64,000 nucleotides of DNA from Nymphalis io. Lineage: Eukaryota > Arthropoda > Insecta > Lepidoptera > Nymphalidae. Below, piece after piece: positions 37,026 through 47,972 of this stretch; within the stretch, counting starts at the first letter, position 1; the number at the start of each line of letters is the position of its first letter. The notes under the pieces were generated by a model. That model did no database searches. It was not told the DNA's origin and worked only from the letters and a program-made list of their open reading frames with translations. The DNA lies in the NCBI RefSeq assembly GCF_905147045.1, contig NC_065893.1, positions 3,596,001 through 3,660,000 on the forward strand, in the 5' to 3' direction. The position numbers were made by a program, and so were the translations under genes.

Positions 37026-37871
37026 ATGGATCAAGATACTGCTGCTCAAGACCCCAAACCTCTGGCCGAGGTAGACCTGGCAGCCATCTCCGTACAGTCA
37101 CGGATACTACCATTCTGGAGGGACCTTCCACGAGCCTGGTTCATACAATTTGAAGCTGTCGTCGACCCCTTGAAGACGTCCGATGATCAGAAGTTCCGTT
37201 ACGTCCTGCAACAGCTGCAAGCCACGGACCTGCAACACGTCACCGACATTCTATACGACACGCCGGCTACTGATAAATACATCATATTGAAGAACCGACT
37301 ACTCGCCGTATATGAAAAATCAGACGTAAAGAACTTCCAGAAGCTCGTCAGCGGTCTACAGCTGGGTGACCAGAAACCCTCTCAATTACTTCGCAAGATG
37401 CGAGAACTAAGCGCCGGTATGATTACGAACGAAGGGCTCCGTATCGAGTGGCTTAACCATTTACCTACTCAGATACGCGTTGTTCTATCCGTAAATACCG
37501 AGTCATCACTCGACACACTCGCCGCCATGGCCGACAAGATGGCGGAATACTCCGAGCCCGCGATGATCGCCGCTGTATCGACCGCAACAACAACTACGAA
37601 CGACGCCGTATCAACACAAATAGCAATGTTATCGAAGCAGCTAGAAAAATTGTCGCTAGAAATCAACGAAATACGCGGCCGCTCCACACATCGTCAATAC
37701 CGTCGCTATCGCTCCCAGTCAAGGCCACGATCCAATTCAAACTCAACAAGAAACAAATCATCTGTGAAGCCCGGCGATGCCACGTGGGAATGTAAATACC
37801 ATTACCGATTCGGCGATAAAGCGAAGCGTTGCAAATCGCCATGTTGCCGAAGAAACAAAGCTTTAAACTAG
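37026..37871 (+). CDS. gag: Gag polyprotein, copy 2
   Basis: The 281-aa product is residue-for-residue the same as copy 1, offset by 1317 bases. It has the capsid-like region, Arg/Ser tract and CHCC knuckle. This copy, not the first, is directly linked to the full pol frame by the slippery heptamer at 37862-37868, so Gag-Pol could be made only from here. Its expression would need internal initiation or reinitiation, because copy 1 lies upstream in the same transcript. Confidence 0.92.
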   Translation: MDQDTAAQDPKPLAEVDLAAISVQSRILPFWRDLPRAWFIQFEAVVDPLKTSDDQKFRYVLQQLQATDLQHVTDILYDTPATDKYIILKNRLLAVYEKSDVKNFQKLVSGLQLGDQKPSQLLRKMRELSAGMITNEGLRIEWLNHLPTQIRVVLSVNTESSLDTLAAMADKMAEYSEPAMIAAVSTATTTTNDAVSTQIAMLSKQLEKLSLEINEIRGRSTHRQYRRYRSQSRPRSNSNSTRNKSSVKPGDATWECKYHYRFGDKAKRCKSPCCRRNKALN

Positions 37872-40800
37872 CTCCGACATCGACTACGGCGGACCTCGAT
37901 GTCCCTACTGCCAGCAACCGCCTATGTATCTACGATCGCAACACTCGAGAACGTTTCCTCGTGGATACCGGCGCCGATATATCCGTATTATCAGCATCAA
38001 ATTATAGAAGCAATACAAAAATCGAAAACGCCTGCAGATTATTTGCCGCAAACAACACACCTATCAAGACGTATGGCGAAAAAACGTTAAGATTGGATTT
38101 TGGTTTACGACGAAACTTTCTATGGACATTCATCATCGCTGACGTCAAAACATCGATCTTGGGAGCTGACTTTCTACGACACTTCAAACTATTAGTAGAC
38201 CTGCATAAGAAGAAACTAATAGATAAAGTCACCGAACTTTCCGTCGATGCTATTGAAATTTCTACAGGCGCTGAAACAGAAACAGAAAAGGTACACGTAA
38301 TCGGCACAAACCAAGCCTATTACCACGTACTGAAGCAATATCCAGATGTACTTCGACCCATGTCACTCAAACAACCTTCAAAGCATAACGTCGTCCACCA
38401 TATCGAGACAACTGGCCCGCCACTCTACGCCCGTCCGCGTCCGCTTCCACCGGATAAGTATAAAGCTGCAAAGACTGAGTTCGAGAATATGCTGGAAATG
38501 GGCATCTGCAAACCGTCAAACAGTCCCTGGGCGAGCCCGCTACACGTTGTGAAGAAGAAGGACGGCGGCTTACGAGTTTGCGGTGACTACAGACGTCTAA
38601 ATGCGATCACACTACCCGACCGCTATCCGATACCTCGCATACAAGACTTCACATATCAACTTCATAACAAGACAATATTCTCGAAGATCGACTTAAAAAT
38701 GGCTTACTACTGGATACCAATTGCTGAGGAAGACGCACAGAAAACCGCGATTATAACTCCATTCGGTTTGTTTGAATTCAACTGCATGACCTTTGGACTA
38801 CGTAACGCGAGCCAGACATTCCAGCGATTTATGCACGAAGTACTCCGAGGCGTCGAAAACTGCTTCTGTTTCGTCGATGACATCTTATTATATTCCGAAA
38901 ATGAAGAAAAACACATTGAATTATTACATCAAGTATTACAGCGATTAGAAAAATTTGGCGTCACACTGAAAATAGAAAAATGCGAATTCGGAAAAAGTAA
39001 AATTAATTTTCTCGGTTACGAAGTCTCAGCGGACGGAATCAAACCGACTGAAGATCGCATCGAAGCCATTTCAAAATATCCGAAACCGAAAACCATCGTC
39101 GAGTTACGTCGCTTCCTAGGCATGTTGAATTTCTATCGAGACTGCCTACTACATCAAGCCGAACTTCAACACGAACTCAACAAATATTTGCACAACCGTA
39201 AGAAAAACGACAAAACACCGATCGAGTGGACACCGGAAGCCGACGTAGCCTTTGAAAATTGCCGTCAAAGCATTTTAAAAGCTACAACTTTGACTCATCC
39301 GCTACCCGGTACACAACTCAGCATCATGACTGACGCTTCAGATCACAGTCTCGGCGCCATACTACAACAGAAAGTAAACAACGAATGGAAACCGCTCGCA
39401 TACTTCTCAAAAGCAATGAGTGCTACACAACGCCGCTACAGTGTATACGATCGCGAATTACTAGCGATCTATACAGCTGTAAAACACTTCCGACGACTCA
39501 TCGAGGGATGCGAAGTGACTGTGTACACCGATCACAAGCCACTTGCCTACGCACTACATCGCCAAGCAAATAGTACCGACACTCCGAGAAGAGAACGACA
39601 ACTACATTTCATTAGTCAATTCTGCTCAAATATCAAATACATACAAGGGGAAGAAAACACAGTCGCCGACGCTCTCTCACGCATAGAAGACATTCAATGC
39701 CCGACGATCATCAATTTCAATAAATTAGCCATCGATCAACATAACGACGAAGAACTAAAATCATTACGAAGACAACCTAACTTGAAATTCGCCGACGTCG
39801 CGATGCCTGGGATACAGCAGCCAATTACATGCGAGCTGTCTACCGCGACGCCGCGACCGTACCTACCGAGCATTTATCGCTACGCAGCATTCAAAGCGCA
39901 ACACGATCTATGCCACCCGAGCGTGCGGACATCAAGAAAACAAATAAGTTCGAAATACTTTTGGCCGAACATGAACACAGACATCGGTACATGGACTAAG
40001 GCGTGTATTAATTGTCAACGAGCAAAAATACATCGACACGTCGTCACACCCTTAGGCGAGTTCCCGCCGTCACAGCGCTTCGAACATATACACATCGACA
40101 TAGTCGGACCGCTAAGACCGTCGAAGGATTGTCGATATCTAGTGACTATGATCGATCGCTGTACGAAGTGGCCCGAAGCAGTACCGATACAAGATATAAC
40201 AGCTGAAAACGTAGCAAAAGCCTTATACGAACAATGGATCGCACGTTTCGGTTGCCCGCTGCGTATATCAACGGATCAAGGACGTCAGTTCGAATCCGAG
40301 CTATTCAATTCTCTCATGAAAAGATTCGGAATTACAAGAATTCGAACTACTGCATACCACCCGCAATCGAATGGCCAAATTGAGCGATGGCACCGAACCC
40401 TGAAAGCTGCACTGATAGCGCGCGAAGCTACAATTCAATGGACGGACGAGTTACCCACCGTGCTACTCGGTTTACGCACGGCGTTACGCAGCGATAACAA
40501 CTTTAGTCCGGCAATTATGACCTACGGTACTACTCTGCGCATACCTGCGGATTTCTTCGTACCTACACAGTCGAAGATTGACGACGCCGAGTATGTACGC
40601 CGCCTCATCGAGACCATGGCAACGCTACAACCAACGCCGCGCTCGCACACGCCGCAAAACAAACCATTTGTTTATAAAGACCTAGCGACGTGTACGCATG
40701 TATTCGTGCGCAACGATACAGTTCGAGCTCCACTAACTCCGCCGTACGATGGGCCTTACGAAGTTTTGAAACGCTACGACAAGTACTTCCAGATACAACT

Positions 40801-40969
40801 GCCAACACGCACGACAGTTGTCACATTGGACCGACTCAAGCCAGCATATACATACAACGAGTCGCCATCGTCTGAGGACCCACCGGTCAGCAGCAGATGC
40901 CAGGACAACTCTCCGACCTACACGACGAGATCTGGAAGAAAAGTCAAGCCATCCTTACGATTTTCTTGA
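37829..40969 (+). CDS. pol: Pol polyprotein (protease, RT, RNase H, integrase)
   Basis: The 1046-aa frame overlaps gag by 43 bases in the -1 phase and is uninterrupted. Aspartic protease: D46-T-G in LVDTGADISVL. Reverse transcriptase: about 200-400, catalytic FVDD at 348-351. RNase H: from about 500 (TDASDHSLGAIL, YTDHKPLAYAL). Integrase: HHCC zinc domain near 690-735 (CINCQRAK), then the DDE core (HIDIVGPL, STDQGRQFES, SNGQIERWHR). The nominal ATG is inside gag; real synthesis is expected through -1 frameshifting after the TTTAAAC. The stop overlaps the polypurine tract. The frame looks competent, although activity is not shown. Confidence 0.95.
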   Translation: MQIAMLPKKQSFKLAPTSTTADLDVPTASNRLCIYDRNTRERFLVDTGADISVLSASNYRSNTKIENACRLFAANNTPIKTYGEKTLRLDFGLRRNFLWTFIIADVKTSILGADFLRHFKLLVDLHKKKLIDKVTELSVDAIEISTGAETETEKVHVIGTNQAYYHVLKQYPDVLRPMSLKQPSKHNVVHHIETTGPPLYARPRPLPPDKYKAAKTEFENMLEMGICKPSNSPWASPLHVVKKKDGGLRVCGDYRRLNAITLPDRYPIPRIQDFTYQLHNKTIFSKIDLKMAYYWIPIAEEDAQKTAIITPFGLFEFNCMTFGLRNASQTFQRFMHEVLRGVENCFCFVDDILLYSENEEKHIELLHQVLQRLEKFGVTLKIEKCEFGKSKINFLGYEVSADGIKPTEDRIEAISKYPKPKTIVELRRFLGMLNFYRDCLLHQAELQHELNKYLHNRKKNDKTPIEWTPEADVAFENCRQSILKATTLTHPLPGTQLSIMTDASDHSLGAILQQKVNNEWKPLAYFSKAMSATQRRYSVYDRELLAIYTAVKHFRRLIEGCEVTVYTDHKPLAYALHRQANSTDTPRRERQLHFISQFCSNIKYIQGEENTVADALSRIEDIQCPTIINFNKLAIDQHNDEELKSLRRQPNLKFADVAMPGIQQPITCELSTATPRPYLPSIYRYAAFKAQHDLCHPSVRTSRKQISSKYFWPNMNTDIGTWTKACINCQRAKIHRHVVTPLGEFPPSQRFEHIHIDIVGPLRPSKDCRYLVTMIDRCTKWPEAVPIQDITAENVAKALYEQWIARFGCPLRISTDQGRQFESELFNSLMKRFGITRIRTTAYHPQSNGQIERWHRTLKAALIAREATIQWTDELPTVLLGLRTALRSDNNFSPAIMTYGTTLRIPADFFVPTQSKIDDAEYVRRLIETMATLQPTPRSHTPQNKPFVYKDLATCTHVFVRNDTVRAPLTPPYDGPYEVLKRYDKYFQIQLPTRTTVVTLDRLKPAYTYNESPSSEDPPVSSRCQDNSPTYTTRSGRKVKPSLRFS
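37862..37922 (+). promoter_or_regulatory. -1 ribosomal frameshift signal with possible pseudoknot
   Basis: T-TTA-AAC (37862-37868) sits in the gag frame immediately before the TAG. After 7 bases comes stem 1, GACATCG (37876-37882) pairing with CGATGTC (37897-37903). GGCGG (37888-37892) in its loop can pair with CCGCC (37918-37922), making an H-type pseudoknot. Slipping one base back enters pol at FKLAPTS. The same signal occurs in copy 1 at 36545-36605. Pairing was found by eye; no folding was run. Confidence 0.8.
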
Positions 40970-40979
40970 GGGGGAGTGA
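40968..40979 (+). promoter_or_regulatory. Polypurine tract
   Basis: GAGGGGGAGTGA lies directly before the 3' LTR and would prime plus-strand DNA synthesis. It overlaps the last bases of the pol stop codon. Confidence 0.75.
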
Positions 40980-41419
40980 TGTGGGACCTACATTACCTAC
41001 CACACGCAGCGTCCATACAAAACATCAAGCATATGACCGTCGCGAGCCGAAGGCGCGCGGTTACTAAAACGTAGGAGCACATACGCCGAGTTTTGTATGG
41101 ACACAGATAGGCGCGTATTTATATGGTGCCCCCCGCGGCGACGGTGCGCCCCTCACCTCTCGTACAATTCGTAAGAAATAATTATTGTTCTTACATACTC
41201 ACTCGCTATTGGTAGAAAATCCAATGTTTTGATTTGTACATAATTTTCTTAAAGAATTTTATTCTTGTTATAGCCCTTCCGATTGGTTATTAATAATTGT
41301 CATTTTTGTATATATATCTGTGTAAATTTCAAATAAAATCATTCCACCTGAAGCATCAACAAGTTTATTACGATACTCAAGAAACCTCCGAAATAGTTAG
41401 GGAAGCAATAGCCCTCACA
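40980..41419 (+). repeat. 3' LTR (440 bp)
   Basis: It begins TGTGGGACC and ends CCCTCACA. By eye it is identical to the 5' LTR outside one patch, where it has TCACTCGCT. It is followed by AATA, the right target duplication. Confidence 0.95.
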
Positions 41420-41747
41420 AATACATAATAATATAATACAATATATTTACAATAAGTAGGTAATATATTAAGGCGTCTAAATACTTTATCATTTCTCTGA
41501 CGCGAATGAAATAAACAAGGCATTAATAATAATGACAATTTGCTCATTCTGCTTGTTTATAGTCGGTTTTATTTTGAAGGTTAAGCCATTTTGGGTTTTT
41601 AAATTATATTTTATCCAATAATGTAACATGTCTGATGATGATTAAGGTTTTTTATTGTTAAAATCAAAAGGGTATAATAGTCCGGATATGTATAAAATTT
41701 GAAAGGTAAAAAAGTATATGATCAATATACCATTGTTTCTATCATTT

Positions 41748-42060
41748 AGCTCGTCTGGGTAGGTACCAGCTCGTCTGGGTAGGTACCAGCTCGTCTGGGT
41801 AGGTACCTTAGCTCGTCTGGGTAGGTACCACCCACTCATCAGATATTCTACCGCAAAACAGCAATACTTGATATTGTTGTGTTCCGGTTTGAAGGGTGAG
41901 TGAGCCAGTGTAATTACAGGCACAAGAGACATAAAATCTTAGTTCCCAAGATTGGTGGCGCATTGGCTATAAGCGATGGTTGACATTTCTTACAATGCCA
42001 ATGTCTAAGGGCGTTTGGTGACCACTTACCATCAGGTGATATATCAGGTGATATATGGTA
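41748..42060 (+). repeat. SINE-like family B with a four-copy 20-bp tandem array
   Basis: The 5' end is a tandem array of AGCTCGTCTGGGTAGGTACC at 41748-41767, 41768-41787, 41788-41807 and, after TT, 41810-41829. The rest follows the family B order to ACCATCAGGTGATATATCAG. The other copies have this 20-mer only once. The overlapping minus-strand frames are not genes. Confidence 0.85.
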
Positions 42061-42498
42061 ATATATCTGAATCTTTTGTTTTTTTAATAATTGAAGATGG
42101 TAGAGAAGAATAAATACTGATCGTCGCATCTGCGACTGCGAGAAAATTGATCAAATTAAAGAAAAATATTTTTCATATTGCTGATGGTACATCAAAATGT
42201 GTGCCGAAACCATTTTCAGTAAGTAAATGAACATACACGTATCCTGTATAATTAAGATAATCTAAATATTTTGACCACAAATAAAAAAATCCTTATTCGT
42301 TGGAACTTTTGATTTAATTTGAATTAAATTCCATATTAACTAATGTGCTTACTCAATTTTTTGTACATTGTAATAGCTAGATATATAGATAGCTAATTGC
42401 AGAAGTTCAGCATTTTGGTAAAAATTAGTTTTACGGGTCAATAAGAAATGTAACTTTTTTATATATTTATTTATATTGCGCGTACAATTAAATATTAC
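42061..42498 (-). other. Probable 3' UTR of the BTB gene
   Basis: No gene is seen. On the minus strand an AATAAA-like signal occurs about 30 bases after the stop (near 42463-42470), with others further down. The region ends at the family B SINE. Confidence 0.4.
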
Positions 42499-45400
42499 TT
42501 AAATCTTTTTACATTTTGTTTTACGTTTTAAACATTTAGCGTCTACATTATCTAACATATCAATATCATTTATGTTTTTCCTTTTCAATAAAATCTCTTC
42601 CTCACTAGTTTGAACTTGTTTTAAAGGGAGTAGTCCAACTGCAAATGGTATATTTTCATCCAGAGTTGAACTCTTAGTATTTTGGTAATTGTAACTTTTA
42701 TTTTCTTTGTCTGTCAAATGATCTTTCTTTATTGAGTCCCATTTTTCAGCATCAATATTTTCTGAATCTGTTAAATCAACCACTGAATTTGAAATATTCG
42801 ATTCTGGTGTTGTCAAATTAGTGGAATTAATAGTGTCATTTTTTTCACCAATGTCATTCATTTTAATAAAGTCCCACTGTAAAGTGTTATCAGACGAAGC
42901 AGCGTCATCTTTTTCGGAGTTGATTTCTTTCGAAAGGTCGGGTAATTCAGTATCTAACGTAATATTATTAATATTATCAGACACATCACGTTCTCTGCCA
43001 GTAGTGTTGCTGTCACAATTTCCCATTTGTATTCTATTTTCAATATTCATCAGATCTTTCATTATTTCATCTTGTTCCTGAACTCTATCGTCTGTGTCGT
43101 GGTTTATGTAACTGTCTTGATTGATTTCATTGTGTTTTGGAGTGGACAGTAAGCAATCTAGTGCATCTTCTTTAAAATCACTTGTATGAGGTAATTGTAA
43201 GCTAAAATCATAACAAGCGTCGTTTCTTTTTAGGTCATCAGTATTTAGAGAGCTGTACTGTTGGTTTGTATTGTCACCTAAATGAGTTTTTGTATCTAGT
43301 AAAGACATATTAAAGCTTGTGTCAAAAGAAGTACTTGCTGGACAATATTGATCAAGTACTCGAGGATCATTCAATGGTTGATCGTCATAGTATTTTTTAA
43401 CATCGTCACTCATAGATTTTGTAAAAAACTGCATGTCACTATCTATACATGAAAAATCATTATTATTATCTCTATCCATAGACGCATGTTCGCCTCGAAG
43501 GGAATGATCTAGTTCTATAAAATTTTGTTGTCCTTCGAAAGATTCTAAATTATCTGGCAAGATTTCGTTCAAGCTGTTTATTGTATCTTCGTGAATGTTA
43601 CTATTTTTATCAAATACGTTATTTGAAGGGAAATTCTTTGAACCCATTAGCATTTCACCTCGCTCTATAGATTTTGAAAGTTCATCAATACTTTTTATCT
43701 CGCTTGGATCTGCTACCTTTTCAATAATATTAGGTTGTTCAATAACTTCGTATTGTATTTCACTGCTCTGTACCATGTCCAAAAGAACTTGTTCATTAAC
43801 GTTTATGTACGACCCGTCCCCAGATTCAAATAAAATCGGCAAGTCAGTAGGCAGTCCCGCGCTCTTCAATGCATTCACGTATTGTGACATGGCAGTATTT
43901 ATACCAATGTTTGAAGTTTCATTCGTTGCACTAGTTGCCGCAGTAGAGTAGTTTGATGTTATTGTTTCGTTTCCGAGTGTGTCTTTGGAAAATGGGTCGG
44001 CGGCGTCGAGCGAGTTGGACGAGACAGATTGATCCATGTATATGATATCGTTATCCATGTTAAGATAGCTCGGCGAAGCAGTATCATTGTTACATATACT
44101 GTTAACGGCTTGTGATAGCGACACTCTTTCCATATAATCCTGTATATAAGTAATATTTTAAAAATATAACCTTTACATACAAGAAGAAAAATAATAAATT
44201 AACATAAATTATTTATTTTTGTAATACAGCTTATAGAACGTACAAATATTGAGTTAATGGAATGTATACAGCCAAATGAGCTTGAATACGTTTTTGTGCT
44301 TATAGTAATGCACCGACAGCAGATAAATAAGTACTTTTTATATTTTTTTATTTCTAATAAGTACTTCATGTTATACGTATATTAAACGTACTTTTAATCA
44401 CGAATTAGACAAATCAATTTACGTTAATGTGAATTCTCACTGATGTTGTATCTAATACAATTTATTTCAGCTTTAGTAACGTGTATTACAATATACTACA
44501 TATAAACACAAAAACGTAATTTGCTAATATTATAATTACTTATTCAATCACCTGCATGTGTTTGGTCTGCAAATGCTTTAAATGGTGTATAGCTTTACGA
44601 GAGTCCTGCTCGCGACGCATCAGGGCTCTTTCGGCAGCTCGCCCTAAAACTCCGCCACCCTCCCAACCACTGGATCGCTGTAATTATATTTAATCTTTAG
44701 TTTATTGCCACATAAATAAAATTTCAATTAATATAGAAAAAATTGTAACCTATTCCGTCGTCTATAAAGAAAATAATAATAAAATAAGAGCATAGATTTG
44801 ATCAATTTTAAATCTTTATTTTAATAGTTGGAAATTTGAGTTAGTGATTTGAATTCGTAGAGTATTATTTAACAACCGCCAACTGTGCAGGAAATATCAA
44901 TAATAAGTGGTCAAATAATGTGACCAAACACATTTGCACTCTGTGTCATAATTCTTAACTATAATTCGAGAAGACTGCATTTCGACACGTTCGGAAAGAT
45001 ACCATGCGCAGGATCAACAGTTTTACGTGTATTTCTATGCACGGGAGTGTAAAGCTTGTCAACGCTCAAAGCGAAACCCTTGCCAGAATAATACTATACT
45101 GGCCGGAGCAGGAACTTGAATCCAGGCAGGATTTGCAGCCTTATAATCTAACCATTAGACCAACGAGGCAAATTGAATTACAATGGTAACTGTTGATTTC
45201 GTTTTCATCATTTTTAACAGATGAAAAGAGTTTTTCATTTCAAAGTAATTATTTTAATTGATGAAGTACTAAGATCACGGATAATATAGACAAGTCTTGT
45301 GTAAGCATTACCAGACTTTTTATAAAATTATAACTTCTAACCTTGAAACTCGGCCTACCACGTCGTGGTCTAATAACACGTGAGGGATCCGAATAGTCAA

Positions 45401-47972
45401 CAGTGGAGTTTGTACTGCCATCAATATCAAAGGGTATACGCATAACCATATCCTGTTACAACATTAAATTATTTAAAAACTTATAAAATAAGTAGCCATT
45501 ATCGATATATATATATTCAATTTATTGAGTATATATCAATTTAGTGCTTAACTCTATGGATAAGTAGTTATAATTTGGGTAAAGCAGATTTTTTAGGAGT
45601 TTAAATTTGATGTATCTGGAATAAGTAAATAATGAAATGTATGTTTTGATGCTCATTAAATGATTATTTCTCGCGTCAGACTAATATTATAAATGCGAAG
45701 GAAAACTCTGTCTATCTGTTGCTTGGACAATTTTGGTATTAATAACTAAAAAATAATAACGATAAATACTTTGTAACCTTGTTTGATCGATTAAGGTTTT
45801 CTCCGCTTTGATTATTGTTCGATGACAACTGAGAATGGGGTGTCTTGTTCTCAGCATTGTCCTTGGAGAAACATTCATTTATACTTATTAAATAATAGTG
45901 TTACTTTTTCTTTATACTTTCTTGATCATATTTAAGAGATTAAAAGGAACAAGTAACTTAGGAACAGGTAATAGTAGGTATTATCAGGGCAATTTTTATT
46001 TCCTTAAAACGTTCAGTTAGATAATATATTCATAAGTCTAATAAACCAAATGTGCCATTAGTTGGTTAGTATTAATCTTTATAAAAGATAATACGCATTT
46101 TCTTTAATTCACGACAATTAATTAAAAATACTTTTTAAGTTATAGATCAAATAAATTGTTATGAAATTCAGAAAAAAAGGTTTCTACGTACTGTTTTTTT
46201 TTGTTCAAACACTATTCCATTTTATATCTGCGTCAGTGCAATTACAACGCGGAAACAACTGGACACATTTTTATTAAACTTGGAATCCGACTGTGTTTCT
46301 CTGGCTTATTTTAACATTTTTTATTGCGTGCATTATTTTAATTTAAGTAAAAGTTCTTATGGAATCGGACGCAACTTTAGGTTTGCTTACCTGTGTGTGC
46401 ATATCAATAAGCGATTGAGGAGGACGGTTGATCACGACTGGCGGAGTGAACACAGGCAGTTCACCTTAAATAAAAAACTTTGATAACCTTAGTATTATAT
46501 CAATTGATCGAGAATCAACAAATGTTCTAGGTACTACTAGTAATACTTTCGACAATATTGTCTTTATTCAAGTAAAACGGTGGTAACTGAATTCACTGGT
46601 GGTAGAGCTTTGTGCAAGCTCGTCTGGGTAGGTACCACTCACTTATCAGATATATTCTACCGCAAAAAAGCAGTACTTGGTATTGTTGTGTTCCGGTTTG
46701 AAGGGTGAGTGAGCCAGTGTAATTACAGGCACAAGGAACATCTTAGTTCCCAAGGTTGGTGGCGCATTGGTGATGTAAGCTATGGTTAGCATTTCTTACA
46801 ATGCCAATGTCTAAGGGCGTTGGTGACCACTTACCATCAGGTGGCCCATATGCTCGTCCACCTTCCTATTCTATATAAAAAATATATAAAACAAACGAAA
46901 TCCGGGCATTAAATAATATTTTTAAAAGCTTTTTAATTTTTTATATTATTGAGAAGAAAACCTTTTAAAAGCACTAAGGCCAGTATCGTGTCAATATCGC
47001 GCAACCTAGGATTTTAATTATTATTTGTATAATTGTTGCCGGATACAGAATAAACATCGTAACCGATTTTAACCAAATGTCATTATCTAAATGATTACAT
47101 TGTGTCATATATTGTATAAACCACGTTAACCCACAATCGGACGCCATTTTCTATAATCGAAAAGCATACATATTTTTGAGATGAATAATAGGTACTTGTG
47201 CTTGGATTTTAAAATCGAAGCCGACCTGATTATATACATAAGTGAAAGATGGATCGTTTCATGACACACTTCTAGCAAAATCCATCTATTTATATTAATC
47301 ATATTATTCACATAGACTTACTGTGATTGTTGATACCCAGACCTTCTTTCGTTACTTTTGACAATCCTTTTATTTTAAGAAACTGAGCGGCAGACACCAG
47401 CTCGTCCAGGTTCTCCTCCAAGCATTGTGTCTTCCCGCAATACATGAACTCAACTAAACATTTGAGTACACTAAACCTCATTTTTAATATAATCAATGGT
47501 TCTCCAGTTTGTTTTTGTAAAACTTCCTACAATTTTTTTTAAAATGACATTAGTTTTTTAAATTAAAACACTTTTTGCTCAATGGATTTAATTTGAATTT
47601 ATAATAAAAAAAGAGTATTTAACGTTTTATTATTATTTATACATATAGTAAGGCCAAAAAATTATACATATTATATAAATTCTTATAGTAAATTTTGATA
47701 ATGTATTTATTTATGTATTTACTTTTATAAATTATAAATGTTATTCTGTAATCATTCCACTATTTATATAACGGTCGATATTACTTTTTTCTTTTACTTA
47801 CTTGAAAATAAGCACTGCTAGCAGCAAGTACCGCTTTATGAACACGTAAAGTGTGCGAACTACACATTAGTGTCATATCCACCAATGATTGCATTTGTAA
47901 GAGCTTTCCAAATCGTGACATAAGATGCTCTGAATAATCTTCATAATGTAAACTATATCGTATAGGAGCCAT
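42499..47972 (-). CDS. BTB-domain protein with AT-hook
   Basis: Probable nuclear DNA-binding regulator. Minus-strand exons in order: 47802-47972, 47322-47526, 46391-46464, 45342-45452, 44552-44677 and 42499-44139. Phases close exactly and give 775 aa. A BTB/POZ dimerisation domain spans about 15-125 (VDMTLMCSSHTLRVHKAVLA, VLKCLVEFMYCGKTQ, LDELVSAAQFLKIKGLSKV), of the insect TTK/BAB style. A Pro-rich linker (LPVFTPPVVINRPP) follows. Residues about 178-187 are RPRRGRPSFK, an AT-hook. Exon 5 is short and charged. The 547-codon last exon is Asp/Asn/Ser rich without a recognised fold and ends in a basic patch (LKRKTKCKK). I saw no C2H2 fingers or pipsqueak domain. I do not know the orthologue name. 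SINE copies sit in or near its introns. Confidence 0.88.
44955..45173 (-). repeat. tRNA-like SINE, family C, in a BTB-gene intron
   Basis: On the minus strand it opens GCCTCGTTGGTCTAATGGTT, a tRNA-like A-box region, followed by a diverged B-box (GGATTCAAGTTCC). It shares the GCACGGGAGTGT block with 7983-8333. It lies between the exons at 44552-44677 and 45342-45452. The plus-strand frame 45004-45189 is a by-product. Confidence 0.72.
45672..45725 (-). repeat. Short dispersed-repeat end in a BTB-gene intron
   Basis: CAGACTAATATTATAAATGCG is the reverse-complement form of the repeat tail seen at 6343-6486. Only about 50 bases are recognisable. Confidence 0.4.
46598..46880 (+). repeat. SINE-like family B in a BTB-gene intron
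   Basis: This is a well-preserved copy, from CTGGTGGTAGAGCTTTGTGC to CACTTACCATCAGGTGGCCC and an A-rich end. It lies between the exons at 46391-46464 and 47322-47526, antisense to the gene. Confidence 0.85.

Larger units (their letters stand above)
35234..41419 (+). mobile_element. Ty3/gypsy LTR retrotransposon (CsRn1-like), gag-PR duplicated
   Basis: Complete by structure: 5' LTR (35234-35683), primer-binding site, gag, pol, polypurine tract and 3' LTR (40980-41419), flanked by a 4-bp target duplication AATA (35230-35233 and 41420-41423). The pol order protease-RT-RNase H-integrase is that of Ty3/gypsy elements. A Gag knuckle of type CHCC and a TGGTGACC primer site (fits tRNA-Trp) are features I associate with the CsRn1 clade. 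LTRs look identical except for one indel patch, so insertion is recent. A 1317-bp direct duplication (about 35679-36995 and 36996-38312) repeats the leader, gag and protease. No envelope gene is present. It lies between Contactin and the BTB gene, outside their coding exons. Confidence 0.93.

Noticed and set aside
35234..41419. Endogenous retrovirus with envelope
   Set aside because: Pol ends at 40969, directly at the polypurine tract, and no further frame exists before the 3' LTR.
41642..41932. Frame MSLVPVITLAHSPF... (also 53190-53453)
   Set aside because: The same peptide arises from each family B repeat; it is a repeat by-product, not a gene.
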